Shown: positions 12,801-24,500 of the stretch, piece by piece | How the letters are laid out: every line of letters begins with the position of its first letter | Numbering within the stretch: position 1 is the first letter of the stretch | Assembly: GCA_903813345.2 (NCBI GenBank) | Contig: CAIIXF020000003.1 | Span: 8,269,815 to 8,333,814 of the forward strand | Reading direction: 5' to 3' | Length of the DNA stretch: 64,000 bases | Source: Owenia fusiformis | Lineage: Eukaryota > Annelida > Polychaeta > Sabellida > Oweniidae | The notes under the pieces: generated by a model | Databases searched by the model: none | The model's input: the letters and a program-made list of their open reading frames with translations, nothing else | Told to the model about the DNA's origin: nothing | Made by a program: the position numbers and the translations under genes

Positions 12801-15298
12801 ATTTTAGTATATAAAATATAAATCTTATTTGTATGAATTGTGTCTTATACTCACAGTTGTATCAAATGTTCCCCGCTGCCTCCTTACTCCATTCGCTTCG
12901 CCAGCAAATTTCATCTGAAAAACATAAAATATGGTCAAATTTCATATATCCTGCATATCCTGCATCTATCTAGTCAAAAGAACTCTAACTGTTTTAGGGT
13001 AAAGAATGAACACATGAAGCACACCTTTCTCAAACTTGCAACCTCGTGGTTTAGGGTAACCGCATTCACTTAAGACCTCTTGGTCAATTTTAGAGGCTGC
13101 AGATTCAGTCTTAAATGATGCAAGATAGATGAAAATTCAGTAGTAACATGCTGAAATAAGTTTTTGGCAAATATCTTGAGAATGAGAACTGGAGAACCAT
13201 TGACTTTTTTATTTAAATACATATGTATTATTGACCCCCCATAATATGGCCATTTTGAGTGTCCATTTGACCTATTTCGCCTTCATTGGCAAATATGTTA
13301 CCAAGCAAAAATTAATCAATGACCTTCACTTAGAAAATCTCTGGACATAGAAGTATATACTCAACCAGCATGAGCTACTAGAGTAGTTGTGCCTCGAAGT
13401 AATGAAAAAGTGAATTATATAAAAGCAAGAAAATAAATCTACAATTTATGGTTTTTCTTGCTATCAACTTCCTTTGCTCTATAAAACTTACCCAAATTTC
13501 ATCTTTGCCCCTTCCGTGGCCAATCCAAATGAGCTCCTGGAACTCTCTTGCAGTAGCCGGCGAGACAAGCCTCCCCCCATTAACACATATAAACAGCTTG
13601 CCTTTGTCATCTTCCTCTAGCCACCACTGCTGCTCTTTGACTGAAACGAAAAAAATATTATATCAACTAGAGTGATGACTTTTTTGATTTAACCATGATT
13701 AAATGTTTTTTTTGTTTTGTACACTCTCTAAATGTTTTTTGGGTCTGTTTGAACCCCAAGTTATATTTTGTAATCAATTACTTTTCAGAATATGTATGCA
13801 TTGTTTATCATGAATGCAAGAAAATATGTCTAAACCTTAAAGGGTCAGGTGTTTTAGCATTTTGTAACATTTCGCAGGAATTTAAGAAATTAGCATTTCA
13901 AAGATACATGTATTGTGCAAATGCATAGCAGTAATAAAGGAACTAGCCTAACCATTTTTCTTCTTCTTGGCCAGTTCAGGAATCTCTGCAGTAATCTCTA
14001 AAACATAAAAATAAGCATTCTCATAATATTAGAAAGTGCACTTATTTTCTTTTTATGACTGAAATGCTTTGTAAGTGTATGGTTACCAACAATACTTTTC
14101 CTCACATTCAGGTCTATATTTAATTTAAACTCTACATTCTCGAAATTATCCATTATATTTTAAGGCAGATCAGGTTTTTTACCTTGTTCATGGTCCAACG
14201 GTCTTTTCAACTTTGAAATCCCACTGTGCAGGAACTGCAATCTCCCTGCTGAAAAAGAATCGTTAAATCTAACATTTCTAAAACCAATATATTAGCTAAT
14301 TATTACATCGGCTACTAGAGTACCCGACATTGGCTTACAAAGAGAAATTGACATAGCCAGGCAATGCTATCATGTGGTATGACATTGGTCTAGTAATTAT
14401 GCCTTCTTCTCAAGGCTTTAGACATTTTGAATGGCGTAATTGGTCTTATATCTGGATATTTGGTATAGTATTGGTCCTATATTTGGACATTTGGTATGGC
14501 ATTGGTCTTATATTTTGACATTTGGAAGATCTATGGCTTTGTGCATCATTTTGGTTGGTATGGGAACACATTGAAATTTGAGAAATTGGTATAGGAAAAA
14601 CACAGACCCGTAGCAATGACCCGGGAGCCATGATTTACCAGGGGGGAGCGATTTTACAAGGGGGAGATTTTGCCACGGGCCGGGGGCTACAGGCCCGGAA
14701 CATATTGATATTTGAGGGTTCAGCCTATGACCCCCATCGAATTCTGATACACCGGGCAACTGATATGCACTGGACTCCATAACAAAAATAATCAAAATCA
14801 AACTTTTATTTACCTTGGGTAACTTCCCCATCACTGCTTTCTCTACTGCTATCAGTATCATCAAACAAAACTTCCTAGAAATAATAAATGAAGTAGAAAA
14901 TAAAATACATGTAGGCCTATTTTTAGTCTCTAGCCCTAGGCCTTGGCGGGGGCCTTGGGCCTACTTCTTCAGTCTTCACGGTCATATACTCATTCTAATA
15001 TTATCGTATTCTAGGCCTATAGCCTATAGCCTTTTGATCCACTGACTTTGACTTTCACTTTCTGTTTCACTTCAGTGCGAGTCAGTGTGACTTTTTAGGA
15101 CGTAGGTGTCAGTCCATGGCTAATTACTCAATCTATAGGACAAAAAGGAGGATGATAAGCGAAATCATAAACTGTAAAACGTGTATTTACCCCAGATAAA
15201 GACATTTCCATTTGCAATCTTTTCTTCTTCGTTTGCGGCCGGATCCGGAACTGTCGTTTGGAAACAAGCTTGAAGAGCTCTCTATCGTCTGGCAACAT
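889..15298 (-). CDS. Complete 15-exon gene, unrecognised 578-residue protein
   Basis: I do not recognise this protein. Exons on the minus strand are 15298-15191, 14874-14814, 14248-14183, 13997-13953, 13640-13492, 12914-12855, 12226-12142, 10542-10426, 9102-8889, 8581-8470, 8030-7944, 5076-4957, 3854-3638, 2444-2383 and 1122-889. All junctions are GT-AG, the phases agree, and the summed 1737 bases end in TAA. The start is the first ATG of the first exon (MLPDDRELFKLV). Visible parts: basic runs near residues 22-27 (PQTKKKR) and at the end of exon 4 (AKKKKN), which could be nuclear signals; a Ser/Asp-rich stretch in exon 2; a Trp-rich segment in exon 5 (EQQWWLEEDD, then FQELIWIGHGRGKDEIW); a mixed helical middle; and an acidic Ser/Thr/Asp stretch before a basic C-terminus. 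I see no signal peptide or membrane segment. Exon 3 has a NAGNAG acceptor, so one codon may be optional. It diverges from the DUF7869 gene across a 252-base gap. A nuclear or chromatin role is inference only. Confidence 0.85.
1646..2177. mobile_element. TA-flanked DNA transposon derivative keeping a transposase N-terminal piece
   Basis: The ends are inverted: TACTGTACGCCCGG at 1646 and its complement finishing at 2177, running into a shared CGCGAATAATACC motif. TA at both ends suits Tc1/mariner-type insertion. Inside, on the plus strand, an open frame (about 1834-2094) ends in a stretch reading KSKRGTYKVYNDAERANIA, which resembles the N-terminal DNA-binding start of pogo-like or related transposases. 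The rest of a transposase is absent, so this is an internally deleted, non-autonomous copy. It lies in the last intron of the minus-strand gene. Confidence 0.7.
2490..2960. repeat. Dispersed repeat split by a MITE
   Basis: About 115 bases beginning AAAGGGGCAACAAG and running through TTTTTCTGAG to ACCTATTTTCTT match a second copy at about 24822-24935. In this copy the match is broken at GGCTTAAC by the inserted element at 2578-2867. The other copy shows the uninterrupted site. Confidence 0.75.
2578..2867. mobile_element. hAT-like MITE with 8-base target duplication GGCTTAAC
   Basis: A 290-base element begins CCCGGGGGCAGGGTACTCCC and ends CCCCCTCGGG. It is flanked on both sides by GGCTTAAC (2570-2577 and 2868-2875). 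The interior is a run of similar phrases (ATCCCTA-ATGTGGGTC-style segments). It has no coding capacity. The 8-base duplication and short G/C-rich inverted ends fit the hAT superfamily. It is related to the element at 4229-4613. Confidence 0.85.
3946..4177. mobile_element. Fold-back MITE with 9-base target duplication ATGTAGTGC
   Basis: The element starts CAAGGAGGATTGGCTCCCAG and ends with the complement, CTGGGAGCCAATCCTTCTTG. The arms run roughly 80 bases each and pair almost throughout. The same 9 bases, ATGTAGTGC, flank it at 3937-3945 and 4178-4186. A 9-base duplication suggests Mutator-like (MULE) mobilisation. It is non-coding and lies in an intron of the minus-strand gene. Confidence 0.85.
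4205..4800. mobile_element. Pogo/Tigger-type MITE, interrupted by another MITE
   Basis: ACAGTAGAACCTGTATATCTGAAC at about 4205-4228 resumes at 4614 as ATCTGAACACCTGGCTAATCC, followed by repeated CTCCCAATTTGAACA phrases. This resembles the known 'ACAGTAGAACCT...TCCGAACACC' ends of pogo/Tigger-like elements. A related short piece occurs at 7461-7503. The right end is unclear, so the outer limit is approximate. Confidence 0.5.
4229..4613. mobile_element. Second copy of the hAT-like MITE, inserted into another element
   Basis: About 385 bases begin CCGGGGGTTGGGTATTCCCA and end in a C-run then TGGG. They are flanked by ATCTGAAC at 4221-4228 and 4614-4621. The interior repeats the 'ATCCCTAGATGTGGGTC' phrases found in the copy at 2578-2867 but is longer, through an extra phrase or two. 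The duplicated target sits inside the pogo-type MITE, so this insertion is the younger event. Confidence 0.85.
5218..5590. mobile_element. TA-flanked MITE (mariner-like ends)
   Basis: The left end TACAGGGTGTCAAATAAGTC continues CTGTCCC and is mirrored at the right by GGGACAGGACTTATTTGACA then CCCTATA. The inverted match is about 27 bases with TA at each end. There is no coding frame. It directly abuts the Helitron-like element that follows. Confidence 0.8.
5601..7391 (+). mobile_element. Non-autonomous Helitron-like element with internal tandem repeats
   Basis: The 5' end is a palindrome (TTAGACTCCAGATT, four bases, then AATCTGGAGTCTA). The 3' end has a hairpin AATTGAAC-TT-GTTCAATT, followed nine bases later by CTAG. 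Hairpin plus CTAG is the known Helitron 3' signature. The interior holds three or so diverged units of roughly 450-600 bases with phrases such as CTTCCGGTTCGGAAGTTATG, AGATATGGTGTCCGAAA and TTTGCCGTCAGAAAG. Open frames inside merely read these repeats and no Rep/helicase is present. The structure also resembles Helentron-associated elements (HINEs). A reverse copy is at 50158-51975. Confidence 0.65.
9347..9590. mobile_element. Possible MITE with TGTATTACATACCT ends
   Basis: TGTATTACATACCT at 9347 is matched by its complement AGGTATGTAATACA ending at 9590. The interior is AT-rich and non-coding. I see no convincing target duplication, so the call rests on the 14-base inverted ends only. Confidence 0.45.
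12367..12525. repeat. Partial copy of the GGGAGCATATCAAAAG MITE
   Basis: The sequence beginning GGGAGCATATCAAAAGATCA, with a GGGAGGGAGGGGGTTAATAACC block, matches the left half of the fold-back element at 22383-22694. The right terminus is missing here. It lies in an intron of the minus-strand gene. Confidence 0.6.
14440..14526. repeat. Short tandem array, about three units
   Basis: Three consecutive diverged units of roughly 30-35 bases share TTGGTCTTATAT followed by GGACATTTGGTAT. It lies within an intron of the minus-strand gene. No function is apparent. Confidence 0.6.
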
Positions 15299-15550
15299 AA
15301 ACTATATTGGCAACTCACCAAGCCGAGAGGGAACTACCCACAATTCCTTATCAATTTTTGATTGGCTAGATAACATTTTACGTCGTAACGAGGACTATTT
15401 TTTTGGGTTATCGCAAACCCATCGTATATAAACAAACAGACGAAGAGCGGAAGTGAAACTAGAAGACTAGGAAATGTCAGCGTAAATTAGAATGTATGTA
15501 ACCAATCGCTGTTATCAAGCCTGACAGACTGATCAAACCAACATAATACA
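15299..15550. promoter_or_regulatory. Probable bidirectional promoter between the two divergent genes
   Basis: The start codons of the two spliced genes are separated by only these 252 bases. On the plus strand TATATAAAC at 15425-15433 is TATA-like, and CGGAAGTG at 15448-15455 matches the core ETS-family site. GATTGGCT near 15360 reads AGCCAATC on the other strand, a CCAAT-type box suited to the minus-strand gene. Motif matches are seen; promoter activity is inference from the head-to-head layout. Confidence 0.6.
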
Positions 15551-18500
15551 ATGAATGAGATGGATGAGATGGATTTACATGCCGATGAAGTAGAAAGAGA
15601 TGCTGAGAGGTGTAAGTAGAGTTACATATATACATTGAAGATGTAGGATTTCTCGTTTTCTGTAAAATTTTGTAGGCCTACAAAAGTTGATGTTCAACAT
15701 TGAACATGATGGTAGCCCAATAAGTTTTCACCCGAGTCGGAGGCTTCATATTTGTAATGCCAATTGTGAAGTATTAGGCCTTAGAACAAAAGAGAATAAA
15801 TAAATACATTAAATGATGATAGACTAGACTATAGAAATGATCAATGGGATTTGGACCAATGCCATGGTGTGTCTCCTTATTACTAACTTATAATGTGGGC
15901 ACTGGGCAAGGATAATGCCATGGCCATGGTAATGTTAAAATATATTGCAATGCTTGCTATTTATGACTGTGACAATGTTATATATAACATGCCCGTAGCC
16001 AGCTTTTTGTAAAGGGGGAGAGGACTCGACCACCCCACACCCCCGCCCACAAATATTTAAGTGTAAAAGTCTGGTAAAGAGTGTTACAGTCTGGTAAAAA
16101 GTCTGGTATAACGAATTTCTCTAGACATTTCGGAGATAAATGCCTATTTAATCCTAAAATTATCATGAAATGGTCAATAAGGATTTTTCTACTCATAGCC
16201 TGTGACGAAACTCAACTGACATTTTAATGCAATTATAGACACCAGAAGAATGGGTTACGGCAAAATTTCAACGAGTTTCTTTGCAACATGTGTTTGAAGT
16301 AAATATCAACAGGGGCGGATCTGGAAATCAACAAGGGGGGGGGGCCCAAATTTCAAGTCAGAGAAAAAAACGTCTCTGAAAAAAATTTTGGGCCCCTAAA
16401 ACCCAAAAGTGGGCCCAAATTTTGAAATTTTGAGGCCCATTTTCTTCAAAATTTGGCCTGAAATGAAAAAATAAGGTCTTAAAAGGCCAAAAAGGCCCAC
16501 TTTTTGGGGCCTGAAGGCCTTTTTTTGGCCCAAAATTTTTTTTGGGCCCAATTTTTTTTTTCTGGGCCCATCCAAGGGGGGGGGGGGGGCCCAGGCCCAG
16601 GCCCCTAATCCGCCAGTGATCAATGTAGGCCTATCTAAAAATCTGACTTTATGACGAACAACAATGCATAGAAATAGGTTCCATGATGCCAGTCCTGTTA
16701 TTGATATAATTCCAGTTCGAAGAACATATTAGATGTCCATGATTATTTTAGAGCGCCTGCCTGTCCTTCAACACCCCCATCCATACTCCTGTTCTTCAAC
16801 ACTCCCTCCCATTCATATTCCCTTCCTTCAACACTCACTCCCTTCCATACTCCCTTCCTTCAACACTTCCTCCCTTCTATACTCCCATCCTTCAACACTC
16901 ACTCCCTTCCATACTCCCTTCCTTCAACACTCACTCCCTTCCATACTCCCTTCCTTCAACACTTCTCTTCCATACTCCCATCCTTCAACACTCCTTCCCT
17001 TCCTTCAACAATATCTCCCTTCCATATTCCTTTCCTTCAACATTATCTCGCTTCCATACTCCTGTCCATCAACACTCCCTCCCATCCATACTCCTGTCCT
17101 TCAACACTCCCTCCCTTCCATACTCCCTTCCTTCAACACTTTCTCGCTTCCATACTCCAATTCTTCAACACTCCCTCCCATTCATACTCCCTTCCTTCAA
17201 CACTCACTCCCTTCCATACTCCCTTCCTTCAACACTTCCTCCTTTCCATACTCCCATCCTTAAACACTCCCTCCCATCCATACTCCCTTCAACACTATCT
17301 CCCTTCCATCCCTCCCTTCCATACCCCCTTCCTTCAACAATATCTCCCTTCCATATTCCTTTCCTTCAACATTATCTCGCTTACATACTCCCGTCCTTCA
17401 ACACTCCCTCCCTTTCATACTCCCATCCTTCAACACTCACTCACATCCATACTCCCGTCCTTCAACACTCCCTCCCTTCCATACTCCCTTCCTTAAACAC
17501 TACCATGGTCTATCATGATCAGCAATGAAATTACCACCAACTTTGACCATGGTGACAATGGTGTTTCTTTTGACATTTTTTGACTTTGGTATACCATGGT
17601 ATACCATGATGTAACCAATCATAGGGTCACCTAATTATAGTAGATTCTATTGTATTGCATGATTGTATGTATTATGCCATGTAATATTATGAATAACTTT
17701 AATGTAAGTCTTTAACATCTTTAACTTGGCTTCTTACACTGATCTTCTGATTGGTCAGGCTTAATGCTGAAGGTATTTTTAGTCCATCATTGTGAGACTA
17801 TAAAGCATGAAGATGCTAAAATGATCGGGTGTCTGGAGGCGGTTGGTAAGACCCAAGGAAGTCTGAAGCCAAGTTACAGATAGTGGACTATGTTAAACTA
17901 AAAGCTTGGAAATAAAATACTGTGAATAAAATATACTCTCTTAAATTAGACATATTCTAAAAGACAATAAACAATATAAAATCAAAACCACACTTGAGTT
18001 GGTTTCACATGATATACCATGATATACCATGTTTCATTGTATTTCATGGTCCAACTTGACCATCACTCATGGTATTAAACTGGTATTTCATTGCCAGGCT
18101 CCTGATCATCATTTACCATGGTATTACCATGGTATATCATGGTTGATGGCATTTCATGGCATTTAATTGCAAGATGTGACAATCTAATTCTATGGTATTA
18201 CCAAGGTATTTCATTGCCATGCTCCTAACCATGATTTACCATGGTATTACCATGGTATATCATGGTTGACAGCATTTCATTGCAAGATGTGACAGTCTAA
18301 TACCATGGTCATACCATGGCATTTCATTGCCAAAATCTGGTAACTATACTATAAGATGGATATTTATTTTCAGATCACATGGAGTTTGATTCTCCAATTG
18401 AAGAAGAAAGAGAAACTGAGCGTAAGTACAGAAGTAGAGTTACATGTGAACAATAAAGATTTGTAATGGACCTATTTATGTAAAATTTGTAAGATTTTAT

Positions 18501-21500
18501 TGATTGTTGCATGTATCAACTTTTTCTATAATTTTTGATTTTAAAAATACAAATGTCAACAGATGTCATTCAAAATGATTTAATTGGCCTATCATTTGAT
18601 ACTCTGATTCTTAGCACATCTAATAAAGAACCTGGGTATATTCCTCACATATACTGATTACCTATTATTTTATTTTCAGTTGACATGGAATTGGATGAAG
18701 ACGAAGTAGTAAGAGAAGCTGAGAGATGTAAGTACAGAAGTACAGGGTGATCAATAAATAAGGTAAAAATATCTGGTATTTTGTAAATATTGGTCCAAAC
18801 ATCCTGAAATTTGGTCAGAATATACCTTGTACATTTCTGAATTAAAACGTATAAAGATATAAATTCTGCCATCTGATTGGTCAATATTATAGTTACCATG
18901 GCAACTGGAGTCAGAGGTACCCGGGGCAATTTAATTGCATCCAATTTGAACGAAAAATGATATAAGGACTTCTTTTTCAAACTGAAAAGAAGTAAAATTG
19001 TGACAATATTAAATAATGTAACAATGTCTGGTACAACCGTGGCAATGTTGAAAATTGTAACACATTCTGTAACAACAGTTACAATGTTCATTTAATTTGA
19101 TACTCCAATTCTTGTGAGGACAATATGAAACATCAGATTCAGAGCTGTACTTATTTTGTTAATTTGAGTGTAATACTCAGTACACTCCTATATGTACATT
19201 GTAATAACAAGATGATCTTAATTCGCAATCTTTATTTCTACTAGGGCTTTCATTCTCTCATTCTTGTGAGCACTGAAAATGAAAATAATAAGTTGAAGAT
19301 GTTTTTTCAATCTATATGTGCAGGGAACCCAAAAAGACCATCAAGACTGGTGCCGGTGGAGACCCTGAGGAGAATGGCATGCAGCTGCACATCATTTTGC
19401 TTGTATTATATCAGCATAGCAACAATGATGATGCTAAGGACACAATTCCAATCAAAAGGAAGAGATGCAAGAAGCCAATACATACTGGATTATTTTCAGT
19501 CACATTCCAGGTTAGTTTGACAATTTCCTTATACCATAATCCCCTTCTAAAGGAAATATACATTCTGTCATGGAATTTAGATATCAGATTTGTGGGCTTT
19601 GTATAAAAAACCTCCTACCTCATACCCACCTACCCACGTATGTGGGACATGATACAGTCTTTGAAGGATTCAATTTTAAAGATCTTAGTTGATTAAATCT
19701 TAGTTTATGATGAATTATAGATGCATTTGAACAACCCTTGATAGCAAGTTGCTACTACATCCCAGCTGGTTTCGATTCCCACTCGGGGCATTAAATTTAG
19801 CACACTTTCTTTCAATTTGTTTATCTGGCTTGTTGGACCTATGCTCGCGGTCGTTATTTATTTATTCCCCTGGGGCCCCCTCGGGTCATTACACATTAAA
19901 ATGCATCCATATGGCTTTATTTACGGATCTGTCTAGTCATAAAATAAAGCCGGAATTGTAGAAATGTTAATAATTTGAGCTATTTTGAGATTCAATAATC
20001 TTTAGAATTGAACCCTTCAATGACTGTATCATGTTCCACGTACGTGGGTAGGTGGGTATGAGGTAGGAGGTTTTTTATACAAAGCCAGATTTGTGTGACC
20101 AAAATTAGGGTGAAAACAATGAATGCAAAGTCGTACAAGAAAACCCCTTATCTGGAACAAAACTTACATCAATTCTTAGCGATATCAAGAAGTTTGAGAC
20201 CAATCATACTAATAATGAATGAGTTATTACATTTTAAAATCAGTAACATTTTTTGGCCCACCCTGTATTTATCACATTATCTTGTTGTAAACTCCATCAA
20301 TAAGTATTAAGCTCAACTTTGCATTCATTTATTAATTTATTTTTTTACTTTCAGTGTACAAGAAGATGGTACCTATAACTATGTTTACATAATTGGAACA
20401 AGTGTTGTGTGTTCGATATCCTTCTGTAGTGTGCTTGGCTTGCCTAAAAGCACATTTTACAGACTGAAGCAGAAATTTGAAGGTAAGCAGATAGCAAAAG
20501 TATTTTATAAACAATATCTACCATGTTTTTCAATACAACATTTTGATTGCATTTGATGGGTTCAAATATACCATGGTATACCATGATAATCAAATGGACC
20601 CATTGCATATTGTGGTTGGATGTCTAGACCATGATATCACTGCACTTGATGGTATTTGACCAGTGGTATTTTTAGATACAAAATTACATTGACCATGCTA
20701 TACCATAGTTTATCATGATCGTTAAATGGCACCATTACGATTTCATGGTCAAGAGTGCTTTTTTAAACATGTAGTATTCAATTGAAAAAATACTGTATAT
20801 TTCAACATGGTATTAATTTGATGGTAGTTTATTTTTTTCAAAAATTTAGAAAATGATTAATGTTATGCACATGAGTTTGGATACACCTCACTGATATTTT
20901 GTTACTGTACCTGTGACATATGAAAACTGATGTAACATAGTTTGGTAGTATGTAGTTGTAGTTTGTATTTTTTGTACACTGTAGTGACTAATATGTCAGT
21001 TATATGACATGATTCTTGACTCTTGAGTCAATAAAAAAATGTAAATATTAGCATTTCTGTATTACAGCTCATTGCAAACGTTTTCAAAGTTGAATAAACC
21101 AATTTAAATATCATAATTTAATTTATATCTTAACATTCAAAATTAATTGAATTGATTCTTATAGATGGGGCTAGGAGAATAATTCCGAACCAGTCGAGAC
21201 TGGGGAAGATGAACCATGAAACACAAATGGCCATGACATGGCTTGACAATTTTGCTAGCAAGTAAGACTTTTTTGCACGTTGAGTTCCACAACATATTCA
21301 CCTGTCTGCTTACCAATGAAGAAGTCTTAAATACCCCACTTTCAGTGTTAATTTTGCTATTGTACTGACTGATCTAATTAAAAAAGTCAAAAAATGTAAT
21401 TGTTAAGTCTTCCTAAGACTATAATCTGATGATAAATGAGCAATAAAATAGGTGTTCTCTCAAAAAGGACAATTGTTGCATGTACTTAATTATCTCCTCT

Positions 21501-24500
21501 TTGTTAAATAAGTGATTATTATTTTATATATTATTTTTATTTGCCTTATATAGATATGGAGATAAATTACCGGACAAAACAGCTATACACCTACCCTGTT
21601 GCCTCAACAAAAATGCAGTTTATGAACAGATGACTGAAGAGACAGGTGGCCTAGTAGCCAAAAGCATATCATATTCTCACTTTTGCCAAATGTGGAGGAC
21701 GACAATGGGCCATATTACAATACCAGAGGTATAACTATTTATTGTGTCTGGGTTAAGGTATTATCTTACATGGGATTATCTCAGGGGAAAATAATTCAGA
21801 GAGAATTATCTGAAGAATTTGATCATAAACAAATACAGGTTCTTTATATACAGATGCTTGCTTAATACTACATGTACAGGGTGTGCCAAAAAATTTGCAA
21901 CTTTTTAAAAGGCTGGAAAAGTATCATAACATTAAGGAATTGGCATAACATTTTTATTTACAGAAACTGAAGGATAGGCATATTTTACCATTTAAATATT
22001 TAAGCTAAAAGTGATTTCAAATTCAGATCTTTGAATATCAATGGTAATTGTAAATTGTTCATGTGTCTGAGATTTACAGTTTTTCCTAGAAAATGTGACT
22101 TTCTATGATTTTATGTGATCAACAAAAACACATGAACAATTTACCATTGATATTCAAAGATCTGAATTTGAAGTCACCTTTAGCTTAAATATTTAAATGG
22201 TAAAATATGCCTATCCTTCAGTTTCTGTAAATAAATTCTCATGTCAATACAGATCCATTAATAACCTTAATGTTATAATACTTTTCTAGCCTTTTTGGCA
22301 CACCCTGTATATGCAAAAAATATAGATTTGATGACACCAACCTCTATAAATTGTGTTTGGAATCTTAAAAGACGACAAATAAGGGAGCATATCAAAAGTT
22401 CAATGTAGGATTATTAACTGCACTGTTAATCTGTGACCCCCTCCCTCCCCCTCACAACTGTATTTGCTAAAATGTTGATTACGTTGGTCATACTATATAT
22501 TACAATTAAAATTATTCAATTTCTGTAAGCTAACTTATAAGGTTATTAACCTCCTCCCTCCCTAACTGTGCAAACATTATACAAATACTGGATGATCAGG
22601 AGCTGGATACAGAAGAATACCTATTCGGGAAACAAATATTGGGCGAGGCGTAAAAAAAAAACTATTCCGACATTGATCTTTTGATATGGTCCCTAATACT
22701 GTAATAGTCATGTTCTACATCTTTGCCAAATATGCTAGGTAATGATATGCTTAAAGCTACCATAGAGAAGTGTTTTGGTAAATAATGTTACTTTTAATGA
22801 ATAAGTCATATAAAATATATATTTTTATTAGAAGGGATTCAGGAGAGGGCCTTCTATAGGGCCTATAGTTTACTTTTTTTCAAAGCATTTTTCTCCTTCT
22901 CCAACTAGCTTTAACCTGTCTACAATGTCAATGACTAAATTTTACAATTATTTCAGTCTAATAGTTTCACAAAGTGTGATGTTTGTACACAAATTAAAGT
23001 GGATCTTGAAGCCACACAAGACAAGATGTTACGTAATGGATTGGTGGAGAAGCGTAGCCGCCACTTAAAACTGCAAGCGTAAGTTTTGAAATATTTAGTA
23101 TGAAGAAGTTAAAGATGCAATAATTAGTGCAGAGGGCCATTCAACGATCATGGACCATACTTATCTTGACATGTTTCTTAGGTTTCCTATCAAACGAGAA
23201 ATAGTATGATATTTGTAACGGAATACCCTAATTTGAAAAGATAATACACAAATGCAACATAATCTAACAATTATGTTGCATCTTTATCTCTACATTGAAT
23301 AGGTATTGTTTAAACTGCCACCCCACCCAAGGTGGATTTCCAATTTAATCAAAGATAGAGCAAATAGTAAATACTACATTGTGATATATATTGATTCATG
23401 AATACAGTGTTCTTGGGATTTGCTACCTCGTTGAGTTGCTGATTTCTACATAAAAAACATGCAAGATAAATTCAAATTCAAATCAGACCCTGCATGGTGG
23501 TTTAGTAGGTGGAAATCCACCTAGGTAGGAGCGGCAGATAACACAAAACCTCCACCCTTCATATCTCAGCAATTTATTGATCATTGTGCATTCCTAAACA
23601 TATTGCAGAGACGAAAGAAAGAAATACTATAAGCATATGGAGAAGGCCAGATCCCAACCTGCAAAATACAGCTGCATCATACTGGACGGTATGGATCAGA
23701 ATAAGACCAGTGTTCCCCATGTAACAAATGCATACAAATCCAAAGACTTGGCTGCTGTGTGGAAGCTTAAGGTAAATGTAGAATGATAAAATGAACAAAG
23801 TTCAGATTGATTGACTGTGTATACTGTATTAGAAATGTTAAATACACAGGGGGTAACAGTCTTGAGGCAAAACTAAGATTGAATTGTCCTAAACTGAGTA
23901 AATCACCAAATACAAAGATATTAAGCCTTGGAATTACCTTGACCCATAAAGTTTACCTTGATCTCAGATAAAATCACAAATAAAATGCATGATGGGGCTC
24001 CTGAAGGGTAAATACAATTTGCATAATTAACATATTTTTATTCACATTTTCTAAAATAAATGTGCAGAAACAGCTTTTCATACAATCACCCATTTCCACT
24101 GATCCATCAGTACATTAGTCTATTGAAGTTAATCCTGTATCATCCTGTATCAAGACTAGAATAAGCACTGCATTGAAATTCATAAAATACCTTAAGGAAT
24201 GATTCAGTCTGTAATGCTCTCAGTCCAGGGCTTAAATCATAAATTATACATGTACAGTGACCTACTGAAAAGCTTATTAAAATCTACTTATTTGGAGGGC
24301 ATGAGATAATCTTGTTAATACACATGTAATAATATTTTTGTCTTCTTTTTAGGTTCATCTTGTAGGTGTTATTCTACATGGAATTTCTACCAGTGGTTTA
24401 TTTGATATAGGACAATTCCCTCATGACACCAATTTGACAATAGCCGTTTTATTTTATACACTTTTATCCATCCCTGACACACTGCCTCCAATACTGTACC

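Noticed and set aside
15987-16065. Possible transposon end (GCCCGTAGCCAG)
   Set aside because: It matches a motif common at some transposon ends, but no second end or duplication was found.
16733-17263. 176-residue open frame
   Set aside because: It only reads the 32-base minisatellite through all three frames; its low-complexity Pro/Ser/Leu sequence has no domain.
19316-19606. Alternative frame for exon 4 (KKTIKTGAGGDPEENG)
   Set aside because: It looks protein-like but its phase does not match exon 3 or exon 5; the other frame joins both correctly and leads into YILDYFQSHS.
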